DNA from: Gemmobacter caeni
Lineage (GTDB): Bacteria > Pseudomonadota > Alphaproteobacteria > Rhodobacterales > Rhodobacteraceae
Direction of reading: 5' to 3'
Length of the DNA stretch: 64,000 nt
Assembly: GCF_003054195.1 (NCBI RefSeq)
Contig: NZ_QBKP01000001.1
Span: 310,001 to 374,000, forward strand
The translations under genes were made by a program, and so were the position numbers. The notes below the pieces were generated by a model. It was not told the origin of the DNA, ran no database searches, and was given only the letters and a program-made list of their open reading frames with translations. This document shows positions 34,855 to 45,153 of this stretch, piece by piece; within the stretch, counting starts at the first letter, position 1, and every line of letters begins with the position of its first letter.

Positions 34855-35520
34855 TCAGGTCGTGGCGACCCAGCCCCGAAAGGTGAAGCCCGCGTAGAAC
34901 AGGCCGACATCGGTAAATCCTGCCTCTTGCAACAGGGCCTCATCTTCGGTCGGGGAAAGAAGCGGCAGACGCTCTGCAATCGCCGCAGCCGCCGTTCGGG
35001 CGCTTTCCGGCGGAACACCATTGCTTGCCGCGAAATCGGCATAGCGCCGCAACCATAGCGCCCGTCCGGCCTCGGACACACTGTGATGCGCCACGATCAG
35101 AGGCGCGCCGGGTTTCAGCCTGCGGTGCAATTCGATCAGGGTGCGCAGACGTTCTTCGCGGGGCAGAAAGTGCAGCGTCAGCAAACAGGTGGCGCCTTCG
35201 AACGGCCCCGGCGGTGCATCGTCGATATAACCTTCGTGCCAGCCGATGCGCCCGGCGTGATCCCGCGTGACCTGACGCGCCAGTGTCAGCATTTCTGCCG
35301 AGGGATCGACGCCGACGAACCGCCAGTCAGCCCGGTAGCGCGCGAACAGATCCAGCTCCTGCCCGCCGCCCGCGCCCAGCACAAGAATGCCCGCCCCCTC
35401 GCCCGCATGTTCCGCCAGCAGCAGCGCCGTCATGCGATGAAGGTCGCGCAGACCGGGAACGAGGCGCGCGGGTCCTTCGGTATAACGTGCAACGGTATCG
35501 GGATCGGTGAAAACGCTCAT
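34855..35520 (-). CDS. class I SAM-dependent methyltransferase
   Basis: A 221-residue Rossmann-fold methyltransferase. Motif I is ILVLGAGGGQELDLFAR with FVGVDPSAEML (motif II), and TCLLTLHFLPREERL plus HRRLKPGAPLIVAHHS (motif III) follow. Substrate unknown. Short gap (41 bp) to rimO on the same strand, so it could be co-transcribed with it. Confidence 0.85.
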   Translation of the reverse strand: MSVFTDPDTVARYTEGPARLVPGLRDLHRMTALLLAEHAGEGAGILVLGAGGGQELDLFARYRADWRFVGVDPSAEMLTLARQVTRDHAGRIGWHEGYIDDAPPGPFEGATCLLTLHFLPREERLRTLIELHRRLKPGAPLIVAHHSVSEAGRALWLRRYADFAASNGVPPESARTAAAAIAERLPLLSPTEDEALLQEAGFTDVGLFYAGFTFRGWVATT

Positions 35521-35560
35521 GCCGCCAGTCTAGGGGCGCGGCCCGTCGCTGTCGACCGCC

Positions 35561-36940
35561 TCAGACCACCCGCCCCCACAGATCATATTCGCTGGCTTCC
35601 TCGACCTCGACCGTCACCATGTCGCCGGGCGACAGGGTTTCGAAATCCGCGTCGATGAACAGGTTGCCGTCGATTTCCGGCGCATCGGCCATGGTGCGGC
35701 AGGTGGCGCCCTCTTCGTCCACCTCGTCCACCAGAACCTGCATCACCTGCCCCACCTTGGCGGCGAGCTTGGCTTCGGAAATCGCCTGCGCCTTTTCCAT
35801 GAAGCGTTCCCAGCGGTCCTGTTTCACCTCGGCCGGCACATGGTCGGGCAGATCGTTCGAGCGCGCCCCGGCGACGTTCTCATACTGGAAGCAGCCAACG
35901 CGATCCAGTTGCGCCTCATCGAGCCAGTCCAGCAGGGTCTGGAATTCCGCTTCCGTTTCACCGGGATAGCCCACGATGAAGGTCGAGCGCAGCGTGATGT
36001 CCGGGCAGGCGGCGCGCCAGGCGGCAATCTCGTCCAGCGTCTTTGCCGCCGCCGCAGGGCGGGCCATGCGTTTCAGCGTCTCGGGATGCGCATGCTGGAA
36101 CGGGATGTCCAGATAGGGCAGCACCAGCCCCTCGGCCATCAGCGGGATCAGGTCGCGCACATGCGGATAGGGATAGACGTAATGCAGCCGCACCCAGGCG
36201 CCCAGCTTGCCCATCTCGCGCGCCAGATCGGTGATATGCGCCCGCACCTCGCCGCCCTTCCAGGGCGAGAGGTCATGCTTGCGGTCCACCCCATAGGCCG
36301 AGGTATCCTGCGAGATGACCAGCAATTCCTTCACCCCTGCCTCGACCAGCTTTTCCGCCTCGCGCAGGACGGCATGAGCCGGGCGGCTGACCAGACGGCC
36401 GCGCATGTCGGGGATGATGCAGAACCTGCACTTGTGATTGCAGCCTTCCGAGATCTTCAGATAGCTGTAATGGCGCGGCGTCAGCTTCACCCCGCTGGCG
36501 GGCAGCAGATCGACGAAGGGGTCGGGCTGCGGCGGCACGGCCTTGTGCACGGCATCCAGCACGGCCTCATACTGATGCGGGCCGGTGACGGCCAAAACCT
36601 TGGGATGCGCGCCGGTGATGTAATCCGGCTCTGCCCCCAGACAGCCGGTGACCAGCACCTTGCCGTTTTCACGCAGAGCTTCGCCGATGGCATCAAGGCT
36701 TTCCGCCTTGGCACTGTCCAGAAAACCGCAGGTGTTCACGATCACCGCATCGGCGCCCTTGTAATCCGGGCTGATCGCATAACCCTCGGCGCGCAGGCGC
36801 GTCAGGATGCGTTCACTGTCCACCAGCGCCTTGGGGCAGCCAAGCGAGACCATGCCGATGGTCGGCTGGCCGGGGCGTGCCACGTCGGGGATCATGGCAC
36901 GGGCGAGATCGGGGCGGAGGTTCGGCGGGTTCTGCGACAT
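35561..36940 (-). CDS. rimO: ribosomal protein S12 methylthiotransferase RimO
   Basis: A 459-residue radical-SAM methylthiotransferase. Domain UPF0004 (about 25-130) holds C35, C71 and C100 for the auxiliary [4Fe-4S] cluster. The radical-SAM core has C167, C171, C174 in [14 protein letters not shown] domain lies at the C-terminus (about 393-459). It adds a methylthio group to Asp88 of S12. The ATG at 36940 gives the typical length; a longer start is unlikely. Divergent from the AsmA-like gene across a 131-bp gap. Confidence 0.97.
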   Translation of the reverse strand: MSQNPPNLRPDLARAMIPDVARPGQPTIGMVSLGCPKALVDSERILTRLRAEGYAISPDYKGADAVIVNTCGFLDSAKAESLDAIGEALRENGKVLVTGCLGAEPDYITGAHPKVLAVTGPHQYEAVLDAVHKAVPPQPDPFVDLLPASGVKLTPRHYSYLKISEGCNHKCRFCIIPDMRGRLVSRPAHAVLREAEKLVEAGVKELLVISQDTSAYGVDRKHDLSPWKGGEVRAHITDLAREMGKLGAWVRLHYVYPYPHVRDLIPLMAEGLVLPYLDIPFQHAHPETLKRMARPAAAAKTLDEIAAWRAACPDITLRSTFIVGYPGETEAEFQTLLDWLDEAQLDRVGCFQYENVAGARSNDLPDHVPAEVKQDRWERFMEKAQAISEAKLAAKVGQVMQVLVDEVDEEGATCRTMADAPEIDGNLFIDADFETLSPGDMVTVEVEEASEYDLWGRVV

Positions 36941-37019
36941 TGGCCCCATATAGCGGTGAAGCAGGCCGCCGCAAAGGGGCCACGCGCAGCCCACCGCCGA
37001 CCAGCGCCACACGGGATTG

Positions 37020-37053
37020 TTGCCCGCAACAGCTGCGGTTAGGCTGCGGGCAA
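37020..37053. promoter_or_regulatory. 9-bp inverted repeat in the asmA-like leader
   Basis: TTGCCCGCA (37020-37028) and TGCGGGCAA (37045-37053) are perfect inverted arms with a 16-base spacer; an extra TGCGG at 37034 can pair with the left arm instead. It lies 19 bp before the ATG of the AsmA-like gene, overlapping its likely leader and possibly the divergent rimO promoter. Confidence 0.4.
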
Positions 37054-37071
37054 GAGTGGAAGGAGGGCCGG

Positions 37072-39018
37072 ATGCGCTGGTTGATGCGGATCGTCTCGTC
37101 ATTGCTGGTTCTGGTGCTGCTGTTGGCGCTGATGGTGTTCCTAATGCCGAAGGACAGGATCGCCCGGCTGGCGGAAACGGAATTTGCCCGCACCACCGGC
37201 CGCGTCATCGAGATCGGCAACCAGATCCGCCCGACGATCTGGCCTGTGCTGGGGGTCACCGCCGGGCCGGTGCGCATCGCCAATCCTGACTGGGCAGCCG
37301 GACCGGACCTGCTGCATGCCGACCGCATTGCCATCGGGCTGAAACTCGGGCCTTTGTTCGATGGCCAGATCCGCATGACGGAGGTGGAGATCGACAAGCC
37401 CGAACTGCTGCTGGAGCGGCGCAAGGACGGGCGCACCACCTGGGCCATGGGGGGCAGCGGCGGGTCGGGCCCCGCAAGCGGCGCATCCTCCGGCGCGGGC
37501 ATGACGCTCGGGCGGGGCACGATCCGCGATGGCCGCCTGCGCTTCATCGACCGTCAGAGCGGCACCGAGATCGAGATGACCGACGTCAATATCGACGCCG
37601 CCATACCCGAGTTCGATGGCCCGGCCCGGATCGACCTGCGCGGGCTGGTGCGCGGGCAGCCGGTCACACTCAATGCCTCGGTCGAGGCGCTGGGGCCGCT
37701 GCTGGCCGGAGAACTGGGCGCGATCGAGCTTCAGGCAGGCGCGGGCAAGGCGGCTTTCGGCTTTAAGGGCAAGGCAAGTCTCGCGCGGGCCGAGGCCGAA
37801 GGCCATCTGACCGCCGATCTGGGCGACCGCCCGGCACTGGAGGCGGTGCTGGGCCGCCCCCTGCCCGATCTGCCAGAAGGCCTGGGTGCGCGCGCCATCG
37901 GGCTGAGCGCCGATCTGACGCGCACGACCAAGGGCGCGCTGCATCTGCGCAAGGCCGAAATCGCGCTGGACGATACCGTGATCAGGGGCGAGGCCGACCT
38001 GTTGCCCGGCGCAGACCGCCCGCGCCTTCAGGGTCGCTTCACGACCGAACGGCTGACCCTGCCCGGCAGCACGACGCAAGGGGACGGCAAGAACACGGGC
38101 GATGCGGGCTGGTCCACCACCCCCATTGACGTCTCGGGCCTGTCGGCGCTGGATGCCGAAATCAGTCTGTCCGCCGGGGCCATTGCAGCCGGTCCGCTGA
38201 AGCTGGGCCAGACCCAGGCGGGCGTCACGCTGGACCGCGCGCGTGCCGTGGTGAAACTGACCGAAGCCGCAGCCTATGGCGGCGGGATCACCGGGCAATT
38301 CGTGCTGAACGGGCGTCAGGGCCTGTCAGTCGGGGGTGACCTTTCGCTGAAGGAGCTCAACCTGCAACCCCTGCTGCAAGACCTGACCGGAACCGACCGG
38401 CTGCTTGGTCGCGGAAATGTGAAGCTGAGCTTCCTCGGCTCCGGCGCGTCGGTCGATGCGATCCTCCGCAGCCTGTCCGGGGACATTGCCGTCAAGATGG
38501 GCAAGGGCGAAATCCTTGGTCTCGACATCGTGGGGATGCTGCGCACCATGGACCCCGGCTATGTCGGTGAAGGCAAGCGGACGATCTTCGACACCGCCGG
38601 AATGACCGCGAAAATCACCAATGGCATCGCGGTTTCGGACGACCTGAACATCGCCGCCAACCTGTTCACCGCAGGCGGCGCCGGGCAGATCGACCTTGGC
38701 GCGCGCAGTCTCGACTACCGGCTGCTGCCGCGTCTGGGCGGAGACGACGGCGTAGAAATTCCGGTGCTGATCAAGGGGCCATGGGCATCGCCCAAGATCC
38801 GGCTGGATCTGGAATGGCTGACCCAAAAGCGGCTGGATGCCGAAAAGGCCCGCGCGGAAGAACGCGCCAAGGCCCGGCTGGAGGAACTGGCGAAAGACAA
38901 GCTAGGTGTCACCCCACAGGAGGGCGAAAGCCTTGAAACCGCCGCCAAACGCCGCGCGCAAGAGGCGCTGGAGGCGGAAACCGGCCGCATCCTCGACAAA
39001 ATCCTGAACGGAAACTGA
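37072..39018 (+). CDS. AsmA-family protein
   Basis: A 648-residue protein with one N-terminal membrane helix ([17 protein letters not shown]) and a large periplasmic part. AsmA hallmarks are [16 protein letters not shown], the Ser/Gly-rich linker near residue 128-145 and the C-terminal [11 protein letters not shown]...[15 protein letters not shown] region ([32 protein letters not shown]). A coiled/charged tail ([20 protein letters not shown]) ends it. AsmA-like proteins probably move phospholipid across the periplasm. Ribosome-binding site AGGAGGGCCGG before the ATG. Confidence 0.9.
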   Translation: MRWLMRIVSSLLVLVLLLALMVFLMPKDRIARLAETEFARTTGRVIEIGNQIRPTIWPVLGVTAGPVRIANPDWAAGPDLLHADRIAIGLKLGPLFDGQIRMTEVEIDKPELLLERRKDGRTTWAMGGSGGSGPASGASSGAGMTLGRGTIRDGRLRFIDRQSGTEIEMTDVNIDAAIPEFDGPARIDLRGLVRGQPVTLNASVEALGPLLAGELGAIELQAGAGKAAFGFKGKASLARAEAEGHLTADLGDRPALEAVLGRPLPDLPEGLGARAIGLSADLTRTTKGALHLRKAEIALDDTVIRGEADLLPGADRPRLQGRFTTERLTLPGSTTQGDGKNTGDAGWSTTPIDVSGLSALDAEISLSAGAIAAGPLKLGQTQAGVTLDRARAVVKLTEAAAYGGGITGQFVLNGRQGLSVGGDLSLKELNLQPLLQDLTGTDRLLGRGNVKLSFLGSGASVDAILRSLSGDIAVKMGKGEILGLDIVGMLRTMDPGYVGEGKRTIFDTAGMTAKITNGIAVSDDLNIAANLFTAGGAGQIDLGARSLDYRLLPRLGGDDGVEIPVLIKGPWASPKIRLDLEWLTQKRLDAEKARAEERAKARLEELAKDKLGVTPQEGESLETAAKRRAQEALEAETGRILDKILNGN

Positions 39019-39031
39019 GGCTTGCGCGGCC

Positions 39032-39508
39032 TTACCGTTTAAGAACCTCGACGGTGGCCAGATCGGTCAGCGACAGGCCCGCCGCGCGGAAGGCTGCCAG
39101 CGACAGTTGCGCAGCGCCCTCGCCCGGCATCAGGTCAACCTGCACGGTCACGCCACCGGCCGTCCGGATCACCCCCGGCACCGGCGCCGACACCAGCGAC
39201 GACCGCAGCCAGAATCCCGGCGTGGTCGGATCGCCCAGTGTCACCACCACCTTGCCCAGCGAGCCTCCGGCCGGAACCGTCGCCGCCGTGGCGGCCTTGC
39301 GCTGTTCGTCGGTGGTCGTGTCCAGCGTCTCGGCCGTGCGGGCGCCGGGTTTCGGCGGCGGCGCCGAAAGCTCGGGCGTGGGCAGCGGCAGCGGCTCGGA
39401 AATTGCGCTTTGCGGTGCAGAGGGGCGCTTGCCGAACTGAGGCATCTTCAAGTCGGCGCAGCCCGCCAGTAGCAGGCACCCCCCCAGAATCGTCAGACCA
39501 CGCAGCAT
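39032..39508 (-). CDS. lipoprotein of unknown function
   Basis: A 158-residue lipoprotein (MLRGLTILGGCLLLAGC, Cys17) with a Pro/Ser-rich linker and a small beta-rich C-terminal domain of about 85 residues (SLGKVVVTLGDPTTPGFW, ending ATVEVLKR). AGGAGG lies before the ATG at 39508, which decides this start over one 42 bp upstream. Similar genes in Rhodobacterales are annotated hypothetical. Convergent with the AsmA-like gene and divergent from moaA. Confidence 0.78.
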   Translation of the reverse strand: MLRGLTILGGCLLLAGCADLKMPQFGKRPSAPQSAISEPLPLPTPELSAPPPKPGARTAETLDTTTDEQRKAATAATVPAGGSLGKVVVTLGDPTTPGFWLRSSLVSAPVPGVIRTAGGVTVQVDLMPGEGAAQLSLAAFRAAGLSLTDLATVEVLKR

Positions 39509-39628
39509 TCCGCACCTCCTTCTCACGCGCCCGCATCGGGCAGAGTGCAACGATAGTCGGGGGGGAACGGCGCTTCAACTGTCGGATTCGCGCTTGCTGG
39601 CCGTTCGGCGAATGCCTACCTTTCAGGC

Positions 39629-40633
39629 ATGAACGCGCCCCTGATCGACCCTTTCGCCCGTGCCATCCGATACCTGAGGGTTTCGGTGACGGATCGCTGC
39701 GATTTCCGCTGCACTTATTGCATGGCTGAACACATGACATTCCTGCCGAAGGCAGAGTTGCTGACGCTGGAGGAACTTGACCGGCTTTGCACCGCTTTCG
39801 TGCATATGGGCGTGGAAAAGCTGCGCATCACCGGGGGCGAGCCGCTGGTGCGCAAGGGTATCATGACCTTCTTCCGCGCCATGTCGCGCCATCTGGACAG
39901 CGGCGCGCTGAAAGAGCTGACACTGACAACCAACGGCAGCCAGCTTGCCCGTTTCGCACAGGAACTGGTCGATTGCGGGATCCGTCGGATCAACGTGTCT
40001 CTGGATACGCTCGATCCCGCGAAATTCGCGGAAATCACCCGCTGGGGGCGCCTGCCGCAGGTGCTGGACGGGATCGAGGCCGCGAAGGCGGCCGGACTGC
40101 GCGTGAAAATCAATGCCGTGGCGCTGAAGGGCTTCAACGAGGACGAGCTGTTCCCGCTGGTCGACTGGTGCGCGCGGGAGGGCCATGACCTGACCTTCAT
40201 CGAGGTCATGCCGATGGGCGATCTGGGCGGCGAGGACCGGCTGTCGCAATACTGGGCGCTGACCGACCTGCGGGCCCGGCTGGCCGAACGCTTTGCCCTC
40301 ACCGATCTGGCGGAACGCACCGGCGGTCCGGCGCGCTATGTGCGGCTGGAGGAGACGGGGCAGAAGATCGGCTTCATCACGCCGCTGACGCATAACTTCT
40401 GCGAAAGCTGCAACCGGGTGCGGCTGACCTGCACGGGCGAGCTTTACATGTGTCTCGGGCAGGAAGACATGGCAGACCTGCGCGCGCCGCTGCGCGCCAG
40501 CCCCGATGACGCCGGGCTGGAACAGGCGATCCGCGCCGCCATCGCCCGCAAGCCCAAGGGCCATGACTTCGATTACTCGCGCCAGGCCATCGCCGGCCAG
40601 ATGACCCGCCACATGAGCCACACGGGTGGCTGA
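39629..40633 (+). CDS. moaA: GTP 3',8-cyclase MoaA
   Basis: A 334-residue radical-SAM enzyme of molybdenum cofactor synthesis, making cyclic pyranopterin from GTP. The N-terminal cluster ligands C24, C28, C31 are in RCDFRCTYC. The C-terminal cluster ligands are C258, C261 and C275 ([18 protein letters not shown]). The protein ends in GG, needed for MoaA/MoaC. Overlaps the HPP gene by 8 bp. No moaB/moaC neighbours are visible in this window. Confidence 0.98.
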   Translation: MNAPLIDPFARAIRYLRVSVTDRCDFRCTYCMAEHMTFLPKAELLTLEELDRLCTAFVHMGVEKLRITGGEPLVRKGIMTFFRAMSRHLDSGALKELTLTTNGSQLARFAQELVDCGIRRINVSLDTLDPAKFAEITRWGRLPQVLDGIEAAKAAGLRVKINAVALKGFNEDELFPLVDWCAREGHDLTFIEVMPMGDLGGEDRLSQYWALTDLRARLAERFALTDLAERTGGPARYVRLEETGQKIGFITPLTHNFCESCNRVRLTCTGELYMCLGQEDMADLRAPLRASPDDAGLEQAIRAAIARKPKGHDFDYSRQAIAGQMTRHMSHTGG

Positions 40634-41396
40634 AGCCGTGAGCGACAGGCGGAAATGGCTGACTGCCGCGGCAGAGCATCTGCTACCCGCCATGATGATG
40701 CCGCGCGGCATCGAAATGCTGCGCGCGGCGGGGGCCATCGGGCTGACACTGGGTCTGGCCGCGCTGATGCAGATGCTGCTTGGCGCCAACGATGCGCGGT
40801 TCTCGCTGATCGCCCCGCTGGCGGCCACCACCTTCCTGCTGATCTCGGTTCCCAACAGCCCGCTGACACAGCCCTGGTCAGTGGTGATCGGCAATGGCGC
40901 GAGTGCTGCGGTGGCGGTGACCGTGTTGCAATTCGGCCTGCCCGTCCCGCTGACCATTGCGCTGGCGGTGGGCGGGGCGACGCTGGCGATGATGCTGCTG
41001 CGTGCCATGCATCCGCCCGGCGCTGCCGTTGCCATGGCCGCCGTACTGTCAGCCCCGGCGACGATGAAGCTGGGCTACCAGTTCGCGCTGACGCCGGTGA
41101 TGCTGGACAGCACCATTCTGGTGATCGCAGCCATCGCGGTAAACCGGCTGACCGGCCGGGTCTATCCTTTCCGCCTGCCCCATGACGCCACCGCCGCGCC
41201 GCGCCGCGCCGACCGCCCCTCGCCAGAGGTGCTGGAGCGGATTCTGGGCGACCTGCGCCTGTCGGCCAATATCGGGGTCGAAGACCTGCGTCGCGTGCTG
41301 GACGAGATCGAGAAGCGCGAAAAACCGCCTGTACCGCACCGGAAGCCCCGCTTCAGCGGAGCTGTCGGAGCATTCCGGCCACGCTCTCGTCGCTGA
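40626..41396 (+). CDS. HPP-family membrane protein
   Basis: A 256-residue membrane protein with about four transmembrane helices. The HPP motif is [12 protein letters not shown], preceded by [20 protein letters not shown] and [10 protein letters not shown], as in the HPP family. Plant and cyanobacterial HPP proteins have been linked to nitrite uptake; its bacterial role is open. The start is GTG at 40626 or 40638; both are possible. Its 3' end overlaps the small minus-strand gene by 44 bp. Next to moaA, which makes a cofactor for nitrate reductase, so a nitrogen link is possible but only by proximity. Confidence 0.85.
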   Translation: MAEAVSDRRKWLTAAAEHLLPAMMMPRGIEMLRAAGAIGLTLGLAALMQMLLGANDARFSLIAPLAATTFLLISVPNSPLTQPWSVVIGNGASAAVAVTVLQFGLPVPLTIALAVGGATLAMMLLRAMHPPGAAVAMAAVLSAPATMKLGYQFALTPVMLDSTILVIAAIAVNRLTGRVYPFRLPHDATAAPRRADRPSPEVLERILGDLRLSANIGVEDLRRVLDEIEKREKPPVPHRKPRFSGAVGAFRPRSRR

Positions 41397-41697
41397 ACGG
41401 CAGGTCCAGCACCAGGGGCGGCGGCTGTCCCGGCAGCGCCTCGACCGAGGCGCGCAGACTGACATATCGGCCACCCAGCGCCGCTATACGCTCCAGCAGA
41501 CCGCTGTCGCGCGCCGTGGCGAAAGGCAGGTTCAGGAAAGCCGCCGCCAGATCCACAGCATCGGCCAGTTCGGCCAGCGCCGCCTCGATCTCGGTCGCGA
41601 CCAGAACCGTCGCCATGCGGTCAGCCTCGCCGATCAGCATGCCCAGATCCTCGGCCACCAGCCGGACCGGGTCGACCACCAGAAACAGCCGTCGCAT
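41353..41697 (-). CDS. small protein with degenerate receiver-like fold
   Basis: A 114-residue protein beginning MRRLFLVVDPVRLVAEDLG. The pattern LFLVVDP, AVDLAAAFLNLP and VSLRASVEALP recalls a response-regulator receiver domain, but the acidic triad and the conserved Lys of true receivers are not all recognisable, so it is likely an atypical or non-phosphorylated receiver. GGGAGAATGGG precedes the ATG. It is divergent from the Crp/Fnr regulator and overlaps the HPP gene at its 3' end. Confidence 0.6.
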   Translation of the reverse strand: MRRLFLVVDPVRLVAEDLGMLIGEADRMATVLVATEIEAALAELADAVDLAAAFLNLPFATARDSGLLERIAALGGRYVSLRASVEALPGQPPPLVLDLPFSDESVAGMLRQLR

Positions 41698-41815
41698 CCC
41701 ATTCTCCCTGCGCCAGGATCTCCGGTCACCCGATTCTCCGCCCGATTCCCCGGTAGCATGGAACCGTCTGCGCAGGTTCGCATTAAACTGTGACATAGCC
41801 GAAGAGGAATTCGCC

Positions 41816-42544
41816 ATGCCCACAGCCTGCGCCGACTGCCCCCTGCGCTGCCAGCCGATGTTCCAGCCGATGAATGCCGGGGAGGTCGCCTTCATGCAGG
41901 CCTTCAAATCGTCAGAGGTGGAGGTGGCCGCCGGACAGGTCTTGCTGTGGGAGGGGCAATCGAGCCCGTGGCTTTACACCGTGCTGCGCGGTCAGGGCCT
42001 GCGCAGCAAATCGCTGCCGGATGGTGAACGGCAGGTGGTGAATTTCGTTTTTCCCGGGGATTTCCTTGGCTTGCAGTCGGGAGTTATGGGCGAGATGAAA
42101 CATTCGGTCGAGGCTACGACCGACATGACCCTGTGCCGTTTTGAACGGAACGAGTTGTGGCGGGTGTTTCGCGATCAACCCGCCCGCGCCTTCGACCTGA
42201 CTTATCTGGCGGCGACGGAAGAACATTTTCTGGGAGAGGCCTTGCTGACCCTCGGCCAGCGCGACGCGACCAGCCGTCTGGCCTGGGCCTTGCTGCGACT
42301 GTGGCGACGGGCGGTTGCGACGGGGATGCAGGGGCCGCGCGGCGTGCCGCTGCCCTGGCGCCAGCGCGATCTGGCCGATGCGCTGGGTCTTTCGCTGGTT
42401 CATACCAACAAGACGCTGGCCCGGCTGCGCATCCTGGGCGCCGCGCACTGGTCCGGCGGCTATCTGGCGGTGCCTGATCCGGCGCGGCTGGCCGAACTGG
42501 CACAGGAAGAGGACGGGGCTTCGACGCCCCGCCCGCTGTTCTGA
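41816..42544 (+). CDS. Crp/Fnr-family regulator with N-terminal cysteines
   Basis: A 242-residue protein. The N-terminus MPTACADCPLRC has C5, C8 and C12, and a further Cys lies at about 104 in TLCRFE, the arrangement of an FNR-type [4Fe-4S] sensor, though the spacing C-x2-C-x3-C is unlike E. coli FNR. A cNMP-like beta-roll and a dimer helix lead to a C-terminal HTH (PWRQRDLADALGLSLVHTNKTL) whose recognition helix differs from the ExxSR type. GAAGAGGAATTCGCC precedes the ATG at 41816. It may sense oxygen or nitric oxide. Its operator is unknown. Confidence 0.86.
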   Translation: MPTACADCPLRCQPMFQPMNAGEVAFMQAFKSSEVEVAAGQVLLWEGQSSPWLYTVLRGQGLRSKSLPDGERQVVNFVFPGDFLGLQSGVMGEMKHSVEATTDMTLCRFERNELWRVFRDQPARAFDLTYLAATEEHFLGEALLTLGQRDATSRLAWALLRLWRRAVATGMQGPRGVPLPWRQRDLADALGLSLVHTNKTLARLRILGAAHWSGGYLAVPDPARLAELAQEEDGASTPRPLF

Positions 42545-42547
42545 CCG

Positions 42548-43714
42548 TCAGGCGGCCGGCATCCGCGTTTCCACCATGCCCGCATACCAGCTTGCGCCGA
42601 AGGGAATGGCATTGTCGTCAAAGTTATAGGCCGGGTGATGCACCATCGCGGTATCGCCATTGCCAAGGAAGATATAGGCGCCGGGGCGTTCGTTCAGCAT
42701 GAAGCTGAAATCCTCGGCCCCCATCAGCGGCGCGGTATTGGTGTCGACATAGCCGGACACCGCCTGCGCCACCTCGGCGGCGAAGCCGGTATTTTCCTCG
42801 GTGTTCATCGTCACCGGATAGCCGCGCTGATAGTTCAGCTCGGCCTTCGCGCCCAAAGCCAGCGCCGTGCCCTCAACGATTTCCTTCAACCGCTGTTCCA
42901 CCTGATCCTGCACCGCCGGGTCCATGGTGCGCACGGTGCCTTTCATCTTCACCACCTGCGGAATGACGTTATGCGCGGTGGAATCGGTGGCGACAGTGCA
43001 GATCGAGACGACGACCTGTTTCAGCGGATCGACCGTGCGGCTGGCGATGGTCTGCGCCGCGACGATGATATGGGCGGCGACAACGGTGGTGTCGATGCAG
43101 TCATGCGGCTTGGCGGCATGGCCGCCCTTGCCGGTCACGGTGATGTCGAACTGATCCGCCGCCGCCATCATGGCGCCGGGGCGGATGGCGAAATGGCCGA
43201 CCGGGATGCCGGGCATGTTGTGCATCCCATAGACTTCCTGAATGCCGAAGCGGCCCATCATGCCATCGGCGCACATCTCGCGCCCGCCGCCGCCGCCCTC
43301 TTCGGCGGGCTGGAAGATCACCACGGCGGTGCCGTCGAAATTGCGGGTCTCCGCCAGATATTTGGCCGCGCCCAGCAGCATGGCGGTATGGCCGTCATGG
43401 CCGCAGGCATGCATCTTGCCGGGGGTCTTGGAGGCATAGGCAACCCCGGTCTGTTCGATGATCGGCAGCGCATCCATATCGGCGCGCAACCCGATGACAC
43501 GGCCCGTGCTGTCCGTCCGGCCCCTGATGACCCCAACAACGCCAGTGCGGCCGATGCCCTCCACCACCTCGTCGCAGCCAAAGCCGCGCAGCAGTTCGGC
43601 CACCTTGCCCGCCGTGCGGTGCACTTCGAACAGCAGTTCCGGGTTTTCATGGAAATCACGCCGCCAGGCAGTGATTTCGGGCAGCAGTTCGGCAAATCGG
43701 TTCTTCGGGGGCAT
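42548..43714 (-). CDS. M20-family amidohydrolase (hippurate hydrolase type)
   Basis: A 388-residue zinc amidohydrolase. The M20 features are LRADMDALPI, MHACGHDGHTAMLLGAAKYLA, FQPAEEGGGGGREM, KGGHAAKPHDCIDTT and the late GAEDFSFMLNERPGAYIFLGNG. It hydrolyses N-acyl amino acids such as hippurate or N-acetyl amino acids. It is the third gene of a minus-strand set (deacylase, oxidoreductase, M20), 92 bp from the oxidoreductase, and its start lies in the 5' direction of that gene set. Confidence 0.93.
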   Translation of the reverse strand: MPPKNRFAELLPEITAWRRDFHENPELLFEVHRTAGKVAELLRGFGCDEVVEGIGRTGVVGVIRGRTDSTGRVIGLRADMDALPIIEQTGVAYASKTPGKMHACGHDGHTAMLLGAAKYLAETRNFDGTAVVIFQPAEEGGGGGREMCADGMMGRFGIQEVYGMHNMPGIPVGHFAIRPGAMMAAADQFDITVTGKGGHAAKPHDCIDTTVVAAHIIVAAQTIASRTVDPLKQVVVSICTVATDSTAHNVIPQVVKMKGTVRTMDPAVQDQVEQRLKEIVEGTALALGAKAELNYQRGYPVTMNTEENTGFAAEVAQAVSGYVDTNTAPLMGAEDFSFMLNERPGAYIFLGNGDTAMVHHPAYNFDDNAIPFGASWYAGMVETRMPAA

Positions 43715-43806
43715 GGCGTTCCTCGTGTCCTGGCCGCGCGTGCGGACTTGGATGCCAGCCTGTTACAATCACCGCGCCGCTTCAACCCCGGCGTGTCGGG
43801 ATTTGA

Positions 43807-45153
43807 TCACAATGACGGGCCGGGTGCGATTTTGCTGCCGTCGGTGAAGCGGGTCAGCCGGAAACGGTGCAGATCGTGGCCGGTATCGTTCCCGGCCACC
43901 AGATCGGCGATGACGCGGCCGAAACCGGGGCCGATGCCGAAGCCATGGCCGCTCATCCCCGTTGCCAGCACCAGACCGGGCAGCGCCGCCACCCGGTCCA
44001 CCACTGGCACCACATCAGGCATCGTGTCGATCATCCCGGCCCATGCTGCCTTGAGCTTCGGCGCCCCGAGATGCGGGAAGCAGGCGGCGAAGCTTTGGCA
44101 GACATCGGCAACAATCCGGGCCGAGGGTTCGGGGTTCAGCACGCGCATCCGTTCAAACGGGCTGGTTGCATCCGCCGCCCAGCGACGCGGAGTGCCCCAG
44201 GCATCGGGGTAATGCGAAGGTGCGGCGGGATGGAACTTCGTGGAGCGGAAATCCTTTTTCAACACAGGCAGATAGAGGCCGAAGTTGCGAAAGGCATCCG
44301 GCCCGATGAAGAAGTCATGCGCCGCACCGGGGGCGAGCGTATAGCCGCCATCGGCACGTCGGCGGAAGGCGAAGGCATCATCTGCCGCATTGCCGGCAAA
44401 GACCTGCGGCAAGGGTTCGGTCGCCATCACGGTCGCCCGCACCGAAAGCTGCGGGATCGCCACGCCATGAGCGCGGGCAAACAGCGCCGACCAGGCGCCG
44501 CCCGCCAGAACCACCTGATCGCAGGCGATGCGGCCCTGTTCGGTGACAACGCCGGTGACGCGACCGCCCGCGATGTCCAGCGCCCGCACCGCGCAGTTTT
44601 CCACGATCACCGCGCCACGCGCCTGCGCGCCCTCGGCCAGCAGCGGCACCGCCACCCAGGGTTCGGCCCGCGCGTCGGAGGCGGTGAACAGCCCGCCCTT
44701 CCACGGCGTCGCCGCCCCTGCGATGCGTTCGGCCACCTGCCCCGCGCTCTGCATCTCGGTATCGACGCCAAAGCTGCGGGCCTCGGCGCGCCAGGCCTCG
44801 AACCCCGCCATCTCGGCTTCGGTCCGGGCGAGATACATCACGCCTTCCTGACGGAACCCCAGCGCCTCGCCAAATTCCTGCGACAGCGATTTCCAGTGGC
44901 GCAGCGATTCCATCATGATCGGCAATTCGCCGAAATCGCGGCCCTGCTGGCGGATCCAGCCCCAGTTGCGGCTGGATTGTTCGCCCGCGATCCGTCCCTT
45001 TTCGCACAGCGTGACGCGCAGCCCGCGTTCGGCAAGGTTCCACGCGGTCATCACCCCGATGACGCCGCCGCCGATCACCACCACGTCGCAGGCGTCGGGC
45101 AGCGGGCCGGCAAAGCGGACCGGCGTTGCCTCGGAAATCGGGAATGGCATCAT
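43807..45153 (-). CDS. DAO-family FAD-dependent oxidoreductase
   Basis: A 448-residue flavoenzyme. The dinucleotide fold is VVVIGGGVIGVMTAWNLAERG, followed by SSRNWGWIRQQGRD, as in D-amino-acid or opine/sarcosine oxidases. The C-terminal ATGMSGHGFGIGPGFGRV is the FAD-contacting end. It could oxidise a D- or N-methyl amino acid or an opine. Its ATG overlaps the argE-like gene stop within ATGA, so it is co-translated and works in the same pathway. Confidence 0.9.
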   Translation of the reverse strand: MMPFPISEATPVRFAGPLPDACDVVVIGGGVIGVMTAWNLAERGLRVTLCEKGRIAGEQSSRNWGWIRQQGRDFGELPIMMESLRHWKSLSQEFGEALGFRQEGVMYLARTEAEMAGFEAWRAEARSFGVDTEMQSAGQVAERIAGAATPWKGGLFTASDARAEPWVAVPLLAEGAQARGAVIVENCAVRALDIAGGRVTGVVTEQGRIACDQVVLAGGAWSALFARAHGVAIPQLSVRATVMATEPLPQVFAGNAADDAFAFRRRADGGYTLAPGAAHDFFIGPDAFRNFGLYLPVLKKDFRSTKFHPAAPSHYPDAWGTPRRWAADATSPFERMRVLNPEPSARIVADVCQSFAACFPHLGAPKLKAAWAGMIDTMPDVVPVVDRVAALPGLVLATGMSGHGFGIGPGFGRVIADLVAGNDTGHDLHRFRLTRFTDGSKIAPGPSL

